Below are positions 25,174-32,939 of a stretch of DNA of 64,000 nucleotides, piece after piece. Under the pieces are notes generated by a model, which saw nothing but the letters and a program-made list of their open reading frames with translations, made no database searches and was not told where the DNA came from. How positions within the stretch are numbered: position 1 is the stretch's first letter; every line of letters starts with the position of its first letter. This DNA is from Alphaproteobacteria bacterium (GTDB lineage: Bacteria > Pseudomonadota > Alphaproteobacteria > ATCC43930 > CGMCC-115725): positions 56,442-120,441 of the forward strand of contig JAJPHB010000079.1 of assembly GCA_021325525.1 (NCBI GenBank), given 5' to 3'. The position numbers were made by a program, and so were the translations under genes.

Positions 25174-28100
25174 GCCCGGCGCTGCGGCCGCCGCGCGCCG
25201 GCCTGCTCGCGCTGGCGGCGGCCCTCGGCCTTGCCCTCGCCGCCTGCGAAACGCTGCCGCCCGACGTCCTCGTCAAGAGCGCGGCGATGCGCAAGGTCGA
25301 GGAGGTGAAGCAGGTTGGCAACGACCAGGTCGGCGAGCCCTGCAACTATCGCCAGGATTCGCCCGAAGGGTCGGGCGTGCTGGCGAAGGCCTCCTACAGC
25401 GTCCGCTGCGGCACCTGGCAGCAGCCGAGCGGCCATGTCTATGAAGCCGTCGAGCGGCGCGACGGCCTCGCCGCGCTGAGGCAGCTCGCGACGGCGAGCC
25501 CGTGGCGCTCGCATCTCGACCAGATCCTCAATTGCGGCGCCCCGGCGGAGACGCGCATCCTCGACGAGGTGCCGGCGGTGCTGATGCAATGCACGCGGCG
25601 GAACGGCGGTTGGCCGCACCTCGCCTTCGCGACGACGCTCGAAGGCAAGACGCTGATGGTCGACGGCGTCATGTCGTCGCTGCCGGCGCTCGAGGCAACG
25701 GTGGCGGCGATCGCCGGGCGACCCATCGCCGGCACGACGCAGCGCCGCTCGGCCGCCTACGAGCTCCTCGCCGAGCAATTCGCCAAGCAGCCCTTCGGCA
25801 GCGGCGATCTCGAGCGCTATTACGGGCTGATGCGCCTCGGCGACGAGGCGAATGCGATCGACAACTTCGCCGCCGCCGAGGACGCCTTCCGCGACGCGCT
25901 CGCGGTCCAGCAGCGGATTCTGGGGCCGAGCAATCCGGGCCTCGCCATGCCGCTGATGCATCTCGGGCTGCAGATCAGCAATCAGGGGCGCTTCGCCGAG
26001 GCGGACGGCTTCTTCGCCCGCGCCGCCGCCTTGCTCGGCCCCTCCCCCGACCCGCTGGTGTCGGCGCGCCTCCAATTCTACCTCGCCATTCACGAGGCCA
26101 ATCAGGGCGAGATGGCGAAGGCGGCCGATCGCGTCGCCGGCGCCGAGCGCGTCTTTGCCGCCTACGTCCCCTCCGGCATGCTGGCGGCGGCGCGGCGCGG
26201 CGACAGCGGCGCGGGATCGCGCCGCGGCGCGAGCGGCGGCTCTTATGATTCGCTGTTCCTCGATCCCGACAGCGCCATGGGCATTCTCGGCCTCTCCAGC
26301 ATCTGGCGCTTCGAGGGGATGCTGGCCTATCGCGCCGGCCGCTACGACGACGCAAAGCGCCTTGCCGAGCAATCGAAGGCGCTCATCGCGGTCAGCGGCA
26401 CGGATGTCGGCGGCGTGCTGCCGCGCGTCGTGCGCGTCGCCGCCTTGAGCGATGCCGGCGCCGGCGAGTTCGTCGCTGCCGCGAAAGCATTCAGCGAAAG
26501 CGTCCAGCTCTTCAACCAGGTCATCCCGAACGAACGCCCGGTCGCGGTGACGCTCTTCCTCGCCGGCCGCGAATCGCTGAAGCAAGGCAAGATCGACCGC
26601 GCGCTGCGCCGCTTCCGCCGCGGCGCCAAGATTCTGCGCGACCGCCATCTCGGCCTGCCCGAGGTGCTGGTCACGCCCTATCTCGAGACGCTCTTCGCTG
26701 TCGCCGAAAGCGACAAGCAGGCGGCAGCGCCCCTCTACGCCGAAATGTTCGAGGCCTCGCAGCTCATCCAAAGCGGCCTCACCGCGCAATACATCGCCAA
26801 GGCGGCGGCGCGCCTCGCCGCCGGCGACCAGCGCGTCAGCGCGACGCTGCGCCAGCTCCAGCAGGCCGAGCTCGAGCTGAAGAACCTCTTCGTCGCCCGC
26901 GACGCCGAGGCGCAGAAGCCGGCGCCCCTGCAGAGCGATGCCGAGCTCGCCCGCATCGATGCCGCCATCGCCGCCGCCGAAGCCAAGCGCGACGAGGCCG
27001 AAGCCGCGGCGCAGGCGGCGGCGCCGGCCTATGGCCAGCTCGTCCAGGCCGACGCCGCCGCGATCACCGTGGCGAAGCTGCTGCGGCCGCAGGAGGCGCT
27101 CCTCGCGATCCAGCTCGGCCGCAGCGCCAGCTTCGGCTTCCTGGTGACGCCGACGCATGTGACCGCCTACCGGATCCCGCTCACTCTGGCCGAGGCAACT
27201 GCGGCCGTCGACCATCTGCGCAAGACGGCGCAAGTCTTCTTCACCGCGGCCGGCGTGCCGCAGATCCCGATCTACGACCTCGCCGCGGCGAACCGGCTCT
27301 ACGCGACGCTCTTCGGCCCGGTCGAGGCGGAGCTCAAGCCCTTCACCCATCTCGTTATCGCGCCCAACGGGCCGCTCCTCAGCCTGCCTTTCGAGATGCT
27401 GGTGACGGCGCCGACAGCGGCCGTGACGAATGGCGACTACCGCGCCGTACCCTTCCTCTTGAAGCGCTTCGCCACGAGCTACGTGCCGGCGCCGCAGACC
27501 TTCGTCAACCTGCGGCGCATCAAATCCGCCTCTTCGGCGCCGCTTCCCTTCATCGGCTTCGGCGATTTCCGGCCGGCAAGCGACGCGCAGCTCGCCGCCG
27601 CCTTTCCGCCCGACCGCTGCAAGGAGGATTACGAGGCGCTCCGCGCCCTGCCGACCCTGCCCGGCACGCGCGAGGAGGTGACCGGCATCGGCCGCCTGCT
27701 AGGCGCGCGCCCGCAGGACATCTATCTCGGCGACGCCTTCACGCGCGCCGCCATCGACAAGATCGACTTCAGCCGATATCGCATCATCCATTTCGCGACT
27801 CACGCCTTCCTGCCGACAGAGCTCCACTGCAAGACCGAGCCGTCGATCCTGACCTCGGTGCCGAAGGATGCGGCGAGCGCCGCCGGCGCCTTCCTCGAAG
27901 GCGGCGAAATCTTGAAGCTGCAGATGGATGCCGATCTCGTCATCCTCTCGGCCTGCAACACGGCGGGGCCCGCCGGCACCGGCTCGGGGGGCGGCGGCGA
28001 GAGCCTCTCCGGCCTCGCCCGCGCCTTCTTCTTCGCCGGGACGCGCGGCCTTCTCGTCACCCATTGGTCGGTCGACGACGATTCGGCCGAGTTCATCACC

Positions 28101-28301
28101 ACGAGCACGGTCCGCGCCATGCGCCCCGGCACCGGTCAGGAAGACACGGTCGACGCGCTCCGCCAGGCGAAGCTCGACCGCCTCGCCGGCATCGGCGCCG
28201 CCCCCGGCAGCGGCACGCTCTTCTCCCATCCCTTCGCCTGGGCGCCCTTCGTCCTCATCGGCGACGGCCTCCGCCTCTCATCGACGCCGGCGAGCTCGTG
28301 A
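25170..28301 (+). CDS. TPR-CHAT domain putative lipoprotein protease
   Basis: The 1043-residue product starts at GTG 25170, which overlaps the tpsA stop (GTGA), so translation is coupled. A lipoprotein signal ends LALAAC (lipid cysteine near residue 27). Helical TPR-like repeats span about 217-520 (NAIDNFAAAEDAFRDALAVQ). The C-terminal CHAT domain (about 636-1040) has the caspase-like dyad: His878 in HFATHAF and Cys929 in ILSACNT, followed by the glycine-rich GTGSGGGGESLSGLARAF. CHAT proteins of this class are predicted cysteine peptidases, often triggered through their TPRs. The lipobox places it at a membrane facing the periplasm, where TpsA must pass. The role is inferred. Confidence 0.88.
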   Translation: MSPALRPPRAGLLALAAALGLALAACETLPPDVLVKSAAMRKVEEVKQVGNDQVGEPCNYRQDSPEGSGVLAKASYSVRCGTWQQPSGHVYEAVERRDGLAALRQLATASPWRSHLDQILNCGAPAETRILDEVPAVLMQCTRRNGGWPHLAFATTLEGKTLMVDGVMSSLPALEATVAAIAGRPIAGTTQRRSAAYELLAEQFAKQPFGSGDLERYYGLMRLGDEANAIDNFAAAEDAFRDALAVQQRILGPSNPGLAMPLMHLGLQISNQGRFAEADGFFARAAALLGPSPDPLVSARLQFYLAIHEANQGEMAKAADRVAGAERVFAAYVPSGMLAAARRGDSGAGSRRGASGGSYDSLFLDPDSAMGILGLSSIWRFEGMLAYRAGRYDDAKRLAEQSKALIAVSGTDVGGVLPRVVRVAALSDAGAGEFVAAAKAFSESVQLFNQVIPNERPVAVTLFLAGRESLKQGKIDRALRRFRRGAKILRDRHLGLPEVLVTPYLETLFAVAESDKQAAAPLYAEMFEASQLIQSGLTAQYIAKAAARLAAGDQRVSATLRQLQQAELELKNLFVARDAEAQKPAPLQSDAELARIDAAIAAAEAKRDEAEAAAQAAAPAYGQLVQADAAAITVAKLLRPQEALLAIQLGRSASFGFLVTPTHVTAYRIPLTLAEATAAVDHLRKTAQVFFTAAGVPQIPIYDLAAANRLYATLFGPVEAELKPFTHLVIAPNGPLLSLPFEMLVTAPTAAVTNGDYRAVPFLLKRFATSYVPAPQTFVNLRRIKSASSAPLPFIGFGDFRPASDAQLAAAFPPDRCKEDYEALRALPTLPGTREEVTGIGRLLGARPQDIYLGDAFTRAAIDKIDFSRYRIIHFATHAFLPTELHCKTEPSILTSVPKDAASAAGAFLEGGEILKLQMDADLVILSACNTAGPAGTGSGGGGESLSGLARAFFFAGTRGLLVTHWSVDDDSAEFITTSTVRAMRPGTGQEDTVDALRQAKLDRLAGIGAAPGSGTLFSHPFAWAPFVLIGDGLRLSSTPASS

Positions 28302-28431
28302 GAGACTTTCCAAGGAGGACCACTTCAGCCTGAGGAGAACCACTTCAGCGCAGAGGGCGCGGAGGATGCGCATCCGCCACGTCCTTTGCGCTAAGATCCT
28401 CGCTCGCCACTCTCTCGGTTGATGGTGACCC

Positions 28432-30111
28432 ATGCCGCGTATCGCCGGAAAGCGCGCCTTCCTCGAACTCTTGAGGCAAGAAGGCGTCGAGCTCATTTTC
28501 GGCAATCCCGGCACGACCGAGCTACCGCTGATGGATGCGCTCGCGGTCGAGGAGGGCATCGGCTACGTGCTCGGCCTGCAGGAAGCGGCCGTCCTCGCCA
28601 TGGCCGACGGTTATGCGCAGGCGTCGGGCCGCCTTGCCGTCGTCAACCTCCATGTCGCGCCCGGCCTCGGCAACGCCATGGGCATGCTCTACGACGCGAA
28701 GAAGGCGGGATCGCCGCTGCTGGTGACGGCGGGCCAGCACGATCAGAGCTTCACCTTTTCCGAGCCCCTTCTCTGGGACGAGCTGCCGCGCCTGGCCGAG
28801 CCGCTCGTCAAATGGTCGGCCGAGGTGCGGCGCCTCCAGGATTTGCCGCGCGCCGTCCACCGCGCCGCGAAGACGGCGCTGGCGCCGCCGACCGGCCCCG
28901 TCTTCCTGTCGCTGCCGGGCGATATTCTCACCGCCGAGGCGGAGATTGATCTCGGCCGGCCGAGCCGCATCGCGCCCGCCATCCGCGGCGACGCCGACGC
29001 CATCGAAGAGGCGGCGGCGCTGCTGGCGGCGGCCGAGCGGCCCGTCCTCATCGCCGGCGACATCGTGGCGCAGCGGCGCGCCCATGCCGAGCTCGCGGCT
29101 CTGGCCGAGCTCCTCGGCGCTCCGGTCTGGGCCGAGGGCGTCCCCAACACCGCCTCCTTCCCGGCCTCGAATCCGCTCTTCCGCGGCGCGATGACGCGCT
29201 CGCAGCCGGTGATCCGCGGCATTCTGGAGCAGCACGACCTCCTCTTTTCGGTGGGCGGCGACCTCTTCACCCTGTCGCTGCCGCACGCGACCGAGCCGGT
29301 CCCGCCGGATCTGCCGATCATCCATCTCGACACCGATCCCTGGGAGATCGGCAAGAATTTCGCCGCGAGCGTCGCGATCCTCGCCGACCCGAAGGCGAGC
29401 CTGCCGGAGCTGGCCGCCGCCACTCGCCGCCGCATGAGCCCGGCGCAGCAGGAGGCCGCGGCGGCGCGGCTCGCCGCAACGCGGCGGGCGATCGCCGCGG
29501 AGCGAGAGGCGCTCATGGCAAAGGCGCGGGCCGAGGCGGCGCTGCACCCGCTCCGGCCGCTGCCGCTCCTCCACGCCGTCGGGGCGGCGCTGCCGCCCGA
29601 GGCGATCATCGTCGACGAGACGATCTCCTCGGGCGCCGGCCTCCGCCAGCTCCTCAAGAGCGACGATCCCAAGAGCTTCTACGGCCTGCGCGGCGGCGGC
29701 ATCGGCTGGGGCCTGCCGGCGGCGATCGGCGTCAAGCTGGCCGAGCCGCGGCGCCCCGTCGTCGCCCTTATCGGCGACGGCAGCGCCCTTTACACCTGCC
29801 AGGCGCTGTGGACGGCGGCGCGCCAGCGCCTCGCCGGCCTCGTCTTCCTTATCCTCGACAATGGCGCCTACCGCATCCTGAAGCAGCGCACCAACGCCCT
29901 CCAGGCGCTCGCGGCGCAGACTGACCGCTATGTCGGCATGGATTTGACCGACCCGGCGATCGACTTCCCCGGCCTTGCCCGCTCCTTCGGCATCGCCGCC
30001 GAGCGCGCCGCCACCATTGAGAAAGCACTGGCGGCGCTCCGGCGCGGCCTCGCCGCCTCGGCGCCGCTCCTCATCGACGTCGTTCTCGACGGCTCCTTCA
30101 AGCCGGTTTAG
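28432..30111 (+). CDS. Thiamine-diphosphate-dependent enzyme, benzoylformate decarboxylase-like
   Basis: The 559-residue product has the three-domain layout of the acetolactate synthase/pyruvate decarboxylase superfamily. It most resembles benzoylformate decarboxylase: GNPGTTELPL (24-33), catalytic Glu51 in LQEAAV, His74 in NLHVAPGLGNAMG, LVKWS, and the TPP/Mg motif GDGSALYTCQALW (about 448-460) ending at LDNGAYRIL. The residue corresponding to BFD Ser26 is Thr28. Substrate could be an aromatic or aliphatic 2-keto acid. The gene is alone, with no partner small subunit. The 130-base gap upstream contains a direct repeat (ACCACTTCAGC at about 28320 and 28340). Confidence 0.85.
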   Translation: MPRIAGKRAFLELLRQEGVELIFGNPGTTELPLMDALAVEEGIGYVLGLQEAAVLAMADGYAQASGRLAVVNLHVAPGLGNAMGMLYDAKKAGSPLLVTAGQHDQSFTFSEPLLWDELPRLAEPLVKWSAEVRRLQDLPRAVHRAAKTALAPPTGPVFLSLPGDILTAEAEIDLGRPSRIAPAIRGDADAIEEAAALLAAAERPVLIAGDIVAQRRAHAELAALAELLGAPVWAEGVPNTASFPASNPLFRGAMTRSQPVIRGILEQHDLLFSVGGDLFTLSLPHATEPVPPDLPIIHLDTDPWEIGKNFAASVAILADPKASLPELAAATRRRMSPAQQEAAAARLAATRRAIAAEREALMAKARAEAALHPLRPLPLLHAVGAALPPEAIIVDETISSGAGLRQLLKSDDPKSFYGLRGGGIGWGLPAAIGVKLAEPRRPVVALIGDGSALYTCQALWTAARQRLAGLVFLILDNGAYRILKQRTNALQALAAQTDRYVGMDLTDPAIDFPGLARSFGIAAERAATIEKALAALRRGLAASAPLLIDVVLDGSFKPV

Positions 30112-30128
30112 CGACGAGTTCCGGTTTG

Positions 30129-30180
30129 CCCCTCACCCTTCTCCCCCAATGGGACCAATGGGGGAGAGGGCTGCGAAGGG
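30129..30180. repeat. Palindromic repeat/terminator-like hairpin between convergent genes
   Basis: TCTCCCCCA (30140-30148) pairs with TGGGGGAGA (30159-30167), with a short inner TGG/CCA stem. It is preceded by CCCTCACCC and followed by GGGCTGCGAAGG. The text resembles the repeats embedded in tagF (11760-11874). Lying between the rightward TPP-enzyme gene and the leftward carbonic anhydrase gene, it could also act as a bidirectional transcription terminator, though it lacks a T-tract. Confidence 0.6.
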
Positions 30181-30246
30181 TTGGCGAGGCATCGTTGGGC
30201 CTTTCCCGGAGCCGGGCGAGGGAGTGCTTTCGCAGAGGCTTTCCTG

Positions 30247-30894
30247 TTACGGCGCGAGGGGCGATCCGGCGACCGGATCGAAGCGCCCGGTCGCGGGATC
30301 GCGCACCAGGAGCCGGCCCGAGGCGACGCCGAAATAGGCGCCGTGGAGGGCGAGCTTGCCGCGCTCGACGAGGATTCGGACGCACGGGAAAGTCATCAGG
30401 TTCTGCAGGCTCAGTTCGACCGAGGCGAATTCGAGCCGGCGCAGATATTCTTCATCGCCCGGCGCGCGCTGGCCGAGGCGCGCGGCCGCGGGCGCGATCT
30501 GCGCCATCCAGCGGCCGATGAAGTCGCCGGGCGACAGCGGCTCCTGCTCGTCGGCGAAGGCGCGGATGCCGCCGCAGAATGCGTGGCCGAGGACGACGAT
30601 GTGCTTGACGCGCAGCGCCTGCACGCCGAATTCGAGGGCGGCGCTGGTGCCGTGCTGCGAGCCGCGGTCGGGCTCGTGCGGCGGCACGATATTGGCGACG
30701 TTGCGCACGACGAGGAGCTCGCCCGGCGCGGCATCGAAGATGACCTCGGGCGAGACGCGCGAATCGACGCAGCCGATGACCATGATCTCGGGATGCTGGC
30801 CCTTCTCTGCCAGCATCTGGTAGCGCGAGCGCTCGGCGGCGAAGCGGCCGTCGAGGAAGGCACGATAGCCTTCGGTGAGGCGTTCTGGAAACAT
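30247..30894 (-). CDS. Beta-class carbonic anhydrase
   Basis: The 215-residue product begins at the ATG at 30894 (MFPERLTEGYRAF). The frame is open upstream but that sequence is atypical. The zinc site is complete: Cys and Asp in VIGCVDSRVSP, then His and Cys in VLGHAFCGGIRAF. RNVANIVPP and HGTSAALEFGV are also family hallmarks. The enzyme interconverts CO2 and bicarbonate in the cytoplasm. It is transcribed alone, convergent to the TPP enzyme and divergent from the arsR-like gene, so its promoter is probably between 30895 and 31050. That region is unremarkable apart from short GC-rich repeats. Confidence 0.93.
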   Translation of the reverse strand: MFPERLTEGYRAFLDGRFAAERSRYQMLAEKGQHPEIMVIGCVDSRVSPEVIFDAAPGELLVVRNVANIVPPHEPDRGSQHGTSAALEFGVQALRVKHIVVLGHAFCGGIRAFADEQEPLSPGDFIGRWMAQIAPAAARLGQRAPGDEEYLRRLEFASVELSLQNLMTFPCVRILVERGKLALHGAYFGVASGRLLVRDPATGRFDPVAGSPLAP

Positions 30895-31059
30895 GGGTGC
30901 ATCCTGTTGCCCGGCTCCGAAAAAAACAACCATGTTCAGCGTGGAGCGCAGAGGATGGGCGGAGGACGCGGGAGCCGCGGTTCGGCGGCCCCTGCACATT
31001 CTCTGCGGCCACCCGGCCGAGACGGTCTTTGAATGACACGCGGCGCCATCGCGCCTTAA

Positions 31060-31123
31060 TTTCGATGATGCTAGAAATATCGTTTGACAATCGGAAACTC
31101 GTACGTTTCGATATTCCTCGAAA
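31060..31123 (+). promoter_or_regulatory. Twin operators and promoter of the arsR-like operon
   Basis: Two 18-base inverted repeats share the form TTTCGAT...GAAA: 31060-31077 (TTTCGATGATGCTAGAAA) and 31106-31123 (TTTCGATATTCCTCGAAA, arms TTTCGA/TCGAAA). Their centres are 46 bases apart. A consensus -35 TTGACA lies between them at 31084-31089. With a 17-base spacer the -10 (TTCGAT, 31107-31112, weak) falls inside the second operator. Binding of an ArsR dimer there would block RNA polymerase, consistent with autorepression. Confidence 0.7.
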
Positions 31124-31133
31124 TGTGGTTTCG

Positions 31134-31484
31134 ATGAACAGCACCGCAGCCGTCGCCGCCCTCGGAGCCTTGGCCCATGAGACGCGCCTTGCCATTTATC
31201 GCATGCTCGTCGAGCGCGGGCCCGATGGCCTTTCCGCCGGCACCATCGCCGGGCGCCTCGGCATTCCGCCCTCCTCCCTCACCTTTCATGTGCAGCATCT
31301 CCATCGCGCCGGCCTCGTTACGCAGCGGCGCGTTGGCCGCCAACTCATCTATGCGGCCGATTTCGCCGCCATGAACGGGCTCCTTCGCTTCCTCACCGAG
31401 AATTGCTGCGGCGGCGGTGCGGCGGCGTGCCTCCCGCCCGTTCCGAGGGCCGCTCGGCGCCAAGCCGGAAAGACCGCACCATGA
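31134..31484 (+). CDS. ArsR-family metalloregulatory repressor
   Basis: The 116-residue product starts at ATG 31134 (MNSTAAVAALGALAHETRLA). The winged helix shows AGRLGIPPSSLTFHVQHLHR (recognition helix about 45-65) and VGRQLIYAADF (wing). The usual helix-3 CxC site is absent. Instead there is a C-terminal cluster Cys91-Cys92-x6-Cys99 (TENCCGGGAAACLPP), resembling the C-terminal arsenite site described for the Acidithiobacillus ferrooxidans ArsR. It probably represses its own operon through the twin operators just upstream. Its stop overlaps the next gene's ATG (ATGA). The inducer is inferred to be arsenite or a similar soft metal. Confidence 0.88.
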   Translation: MNSTAAVAALGALAHETRLAIYRMLVERGPDGLSAGTIAGRLGIPPSSLTFHVQHLHRAGLVTQRRVGRQLIYAADFAAMNGLLRFLTENCCGGGAAACLPPVPRAARRQAGKTAP

Positions 31485-32827
31485 ACCAAGCTTCCTTGCC
31501 TGTGGCCATCATCGGCGCCGGCCCGGTCGGGCTCGCGGCGGCAGCGTATCTCCTCGCGCGCGGCGAGACGCCGCTCGTGCTCGAAGCCGGACCCGCGGCC
31601 GGGCACGCGATCCGGCAATGGCATCACGTGCGCATGTTCACGCCCTGGCGGTTCTGCGTCGACCGCGCGGCGGCGGCACTGCTGGCGACGCGCGGCTGGT
31701 CGCCGCCACCGGCCGAGGATCTGCCGACGGGCGGCGAGCTTGTGGCGCGCTATCTGGAGCCGCTCGCCGCGGCCCTCGCGCCCTATCTCCATGTCAATGC
31801 GCGCGTCATCGCGGTAAGCCGCCAGAATACCGACAAGCTGCGCACGGCGGGCCGCGAGAGATTGCCCTTCGTCCTGCGCATCGCCGCGCCCGACGGAACG
31901 ACGCGGCGCGTCATGGCGCGCGCCGTCATCGACGCGTCCGGCACCTGGTTCACCCCGAACCCCGCCGGCGCCGACGGCCTGCCCGCCCTCGGCGAGAGGC
32001 AGGCGGCGGAGCGGATCGCCTCCGGCATCCCCGATGTGCTGGGGGCCGATCGCGAGATCTATCGGGGGCGGAAGACGGCCGTGGTCGGCAGCGGACATTC
32101 CGCGCTCAACGCGCTGATCGAATTGGCCGCGCTGCGCGAGGAGGCACCCGGCACGCGACTGCACTGGCTTATCCGCAAGGACCGGATCGAAACGGCCTTC
32201 GGCGGCGAGGCGGCGGACGCGCTGCCGGCGCGCGGCGCGCTCGGAATCGCGGCGCGCGCCCTGGTCGAGGCCGGCGCTGTCGAGGTGCTGGCGCCCTTCC
32301 GCATCGAAGCGATCGGCCGCGGAGCGGGCGGCGCGCTGCGGATCGAGGGCGACCATGCCGGCGCGCCGGCGCAGCTTGCCGCCGACCGCATGATCGTCGC
32401 CACCGGCTTCCGGCCGGATTTCACGATGCTGCGCGAGGTTCGCCTCGCCCTCGATCCGTGGCTCGAATGCGCCGGCAGCATTGGCCCGCTGATCGACCCC
32501 AATTTGCATAGCTGCGGCACCGTCCGCCCGCACGGCGCCGCCGCGCTCGCCCATCCGGAAGCGGACTTCTTCATCGCCGGCATGAAAAGCTATGGCCGGG
32601 CCCCAACCTTCCTGCTCGCGACCGGCTACGAGCAGGTGCGCTCGATCGCGGCGCATCTTGTCGGCGACGAAGAAGCCGCCGCGCGCGTCGAGCTGGAGTT
32701 GCCGGAAACGGGCGTCTGCACCGCGAGACCGGCGCCGCGCATCGCCGTGCCGTCAGCGAAATCGTGCTGCGGCGCCGCCAAGCCCGAGCCCGCAATCGCC
32801 GCCGCCCGCGCCGATTGCTGCGGCTGA
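31481..32827 (+). CDS. FAD/NAD(P)-dependent flavoprotein monooxygenase with cysteine-rich tail
   Basis: The 448-residue product begins at the ATG overlapping the arsR stop. It has an FAD-binding GxGxxG (IIGAGPVGLAAAAYLL, about 7-22), a second dinucleotide fold with VVGSGHSALNALIEL near 205-220, and a late ATGFRPDF motif, as in flavin-containing monooxygenases. It resembles the putative ArsO-type flavoproteins found next to arsR genes. The C-terminal 20 residues carry two vicinal cysteine pairs, C429-C430 and C446-C447 (KSCCGAAKPEP and ADCCG), which suggest thiophilic metal(loid) binding. Likely role: oxidation or handling of an arsenic or organo-metal compound; the substrate is not known. Confidence 0.82.
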   Translation: MNQASLPVAIIGAGPVGLAAAAYLLARGETPLVLEAGPAAGHAIRQWHHVRMFTPWRFCVDRAAAALLATRGWSPPPAEDLPTGGELVARYLEPLAAALAPYLHVNARVIAVSRQNTDKLRTAGRERLPFVLRIAAPDGTTRRVMARAVIDASGTWFTPNPAGADGLPALGERQAAERIASGIPDVLGADREIYRGRKTAVVGSGHSALNALIELAALREEAPGTRLHWLIRKDRIETAFGGEAADALPARGALGIAARALVEAGAVEVLAPFRIEAIGRGAGGALRIEGDHAGAPAQLAADRMIVATGFRPDFTMLREVRLALDPWLECAGSIGPLIDPNLHSCGTVRPHGAAALAHPEADFFIAGMKSYGRAPTFLLATGYEQVRSIAAHLVGDEEAAARVELELPETGVCTARPAPRIAVPSAKSCCGAAKPEPAIAAARADCCG

Positions 32828-32939
32828 GCGGAGGAGCAAGGCGAGAGCGCAACCGCCTCCGCATGAGGGCGGAATGCTGGGTGCCCTTGGTGGTCCTGGT
32901 CGTTGCCCGACGCCGCCCTCTACGCCCGCCAACGCGATC

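Noticed and set aside
28302..28431. Possible attenuator or small RNA in the gap with the ACCACTTCAGC direct repeat.
   Set aside because: The repeat is only 11 bases, no stable hairpin with a T-tract follows, and no promoter is visible.
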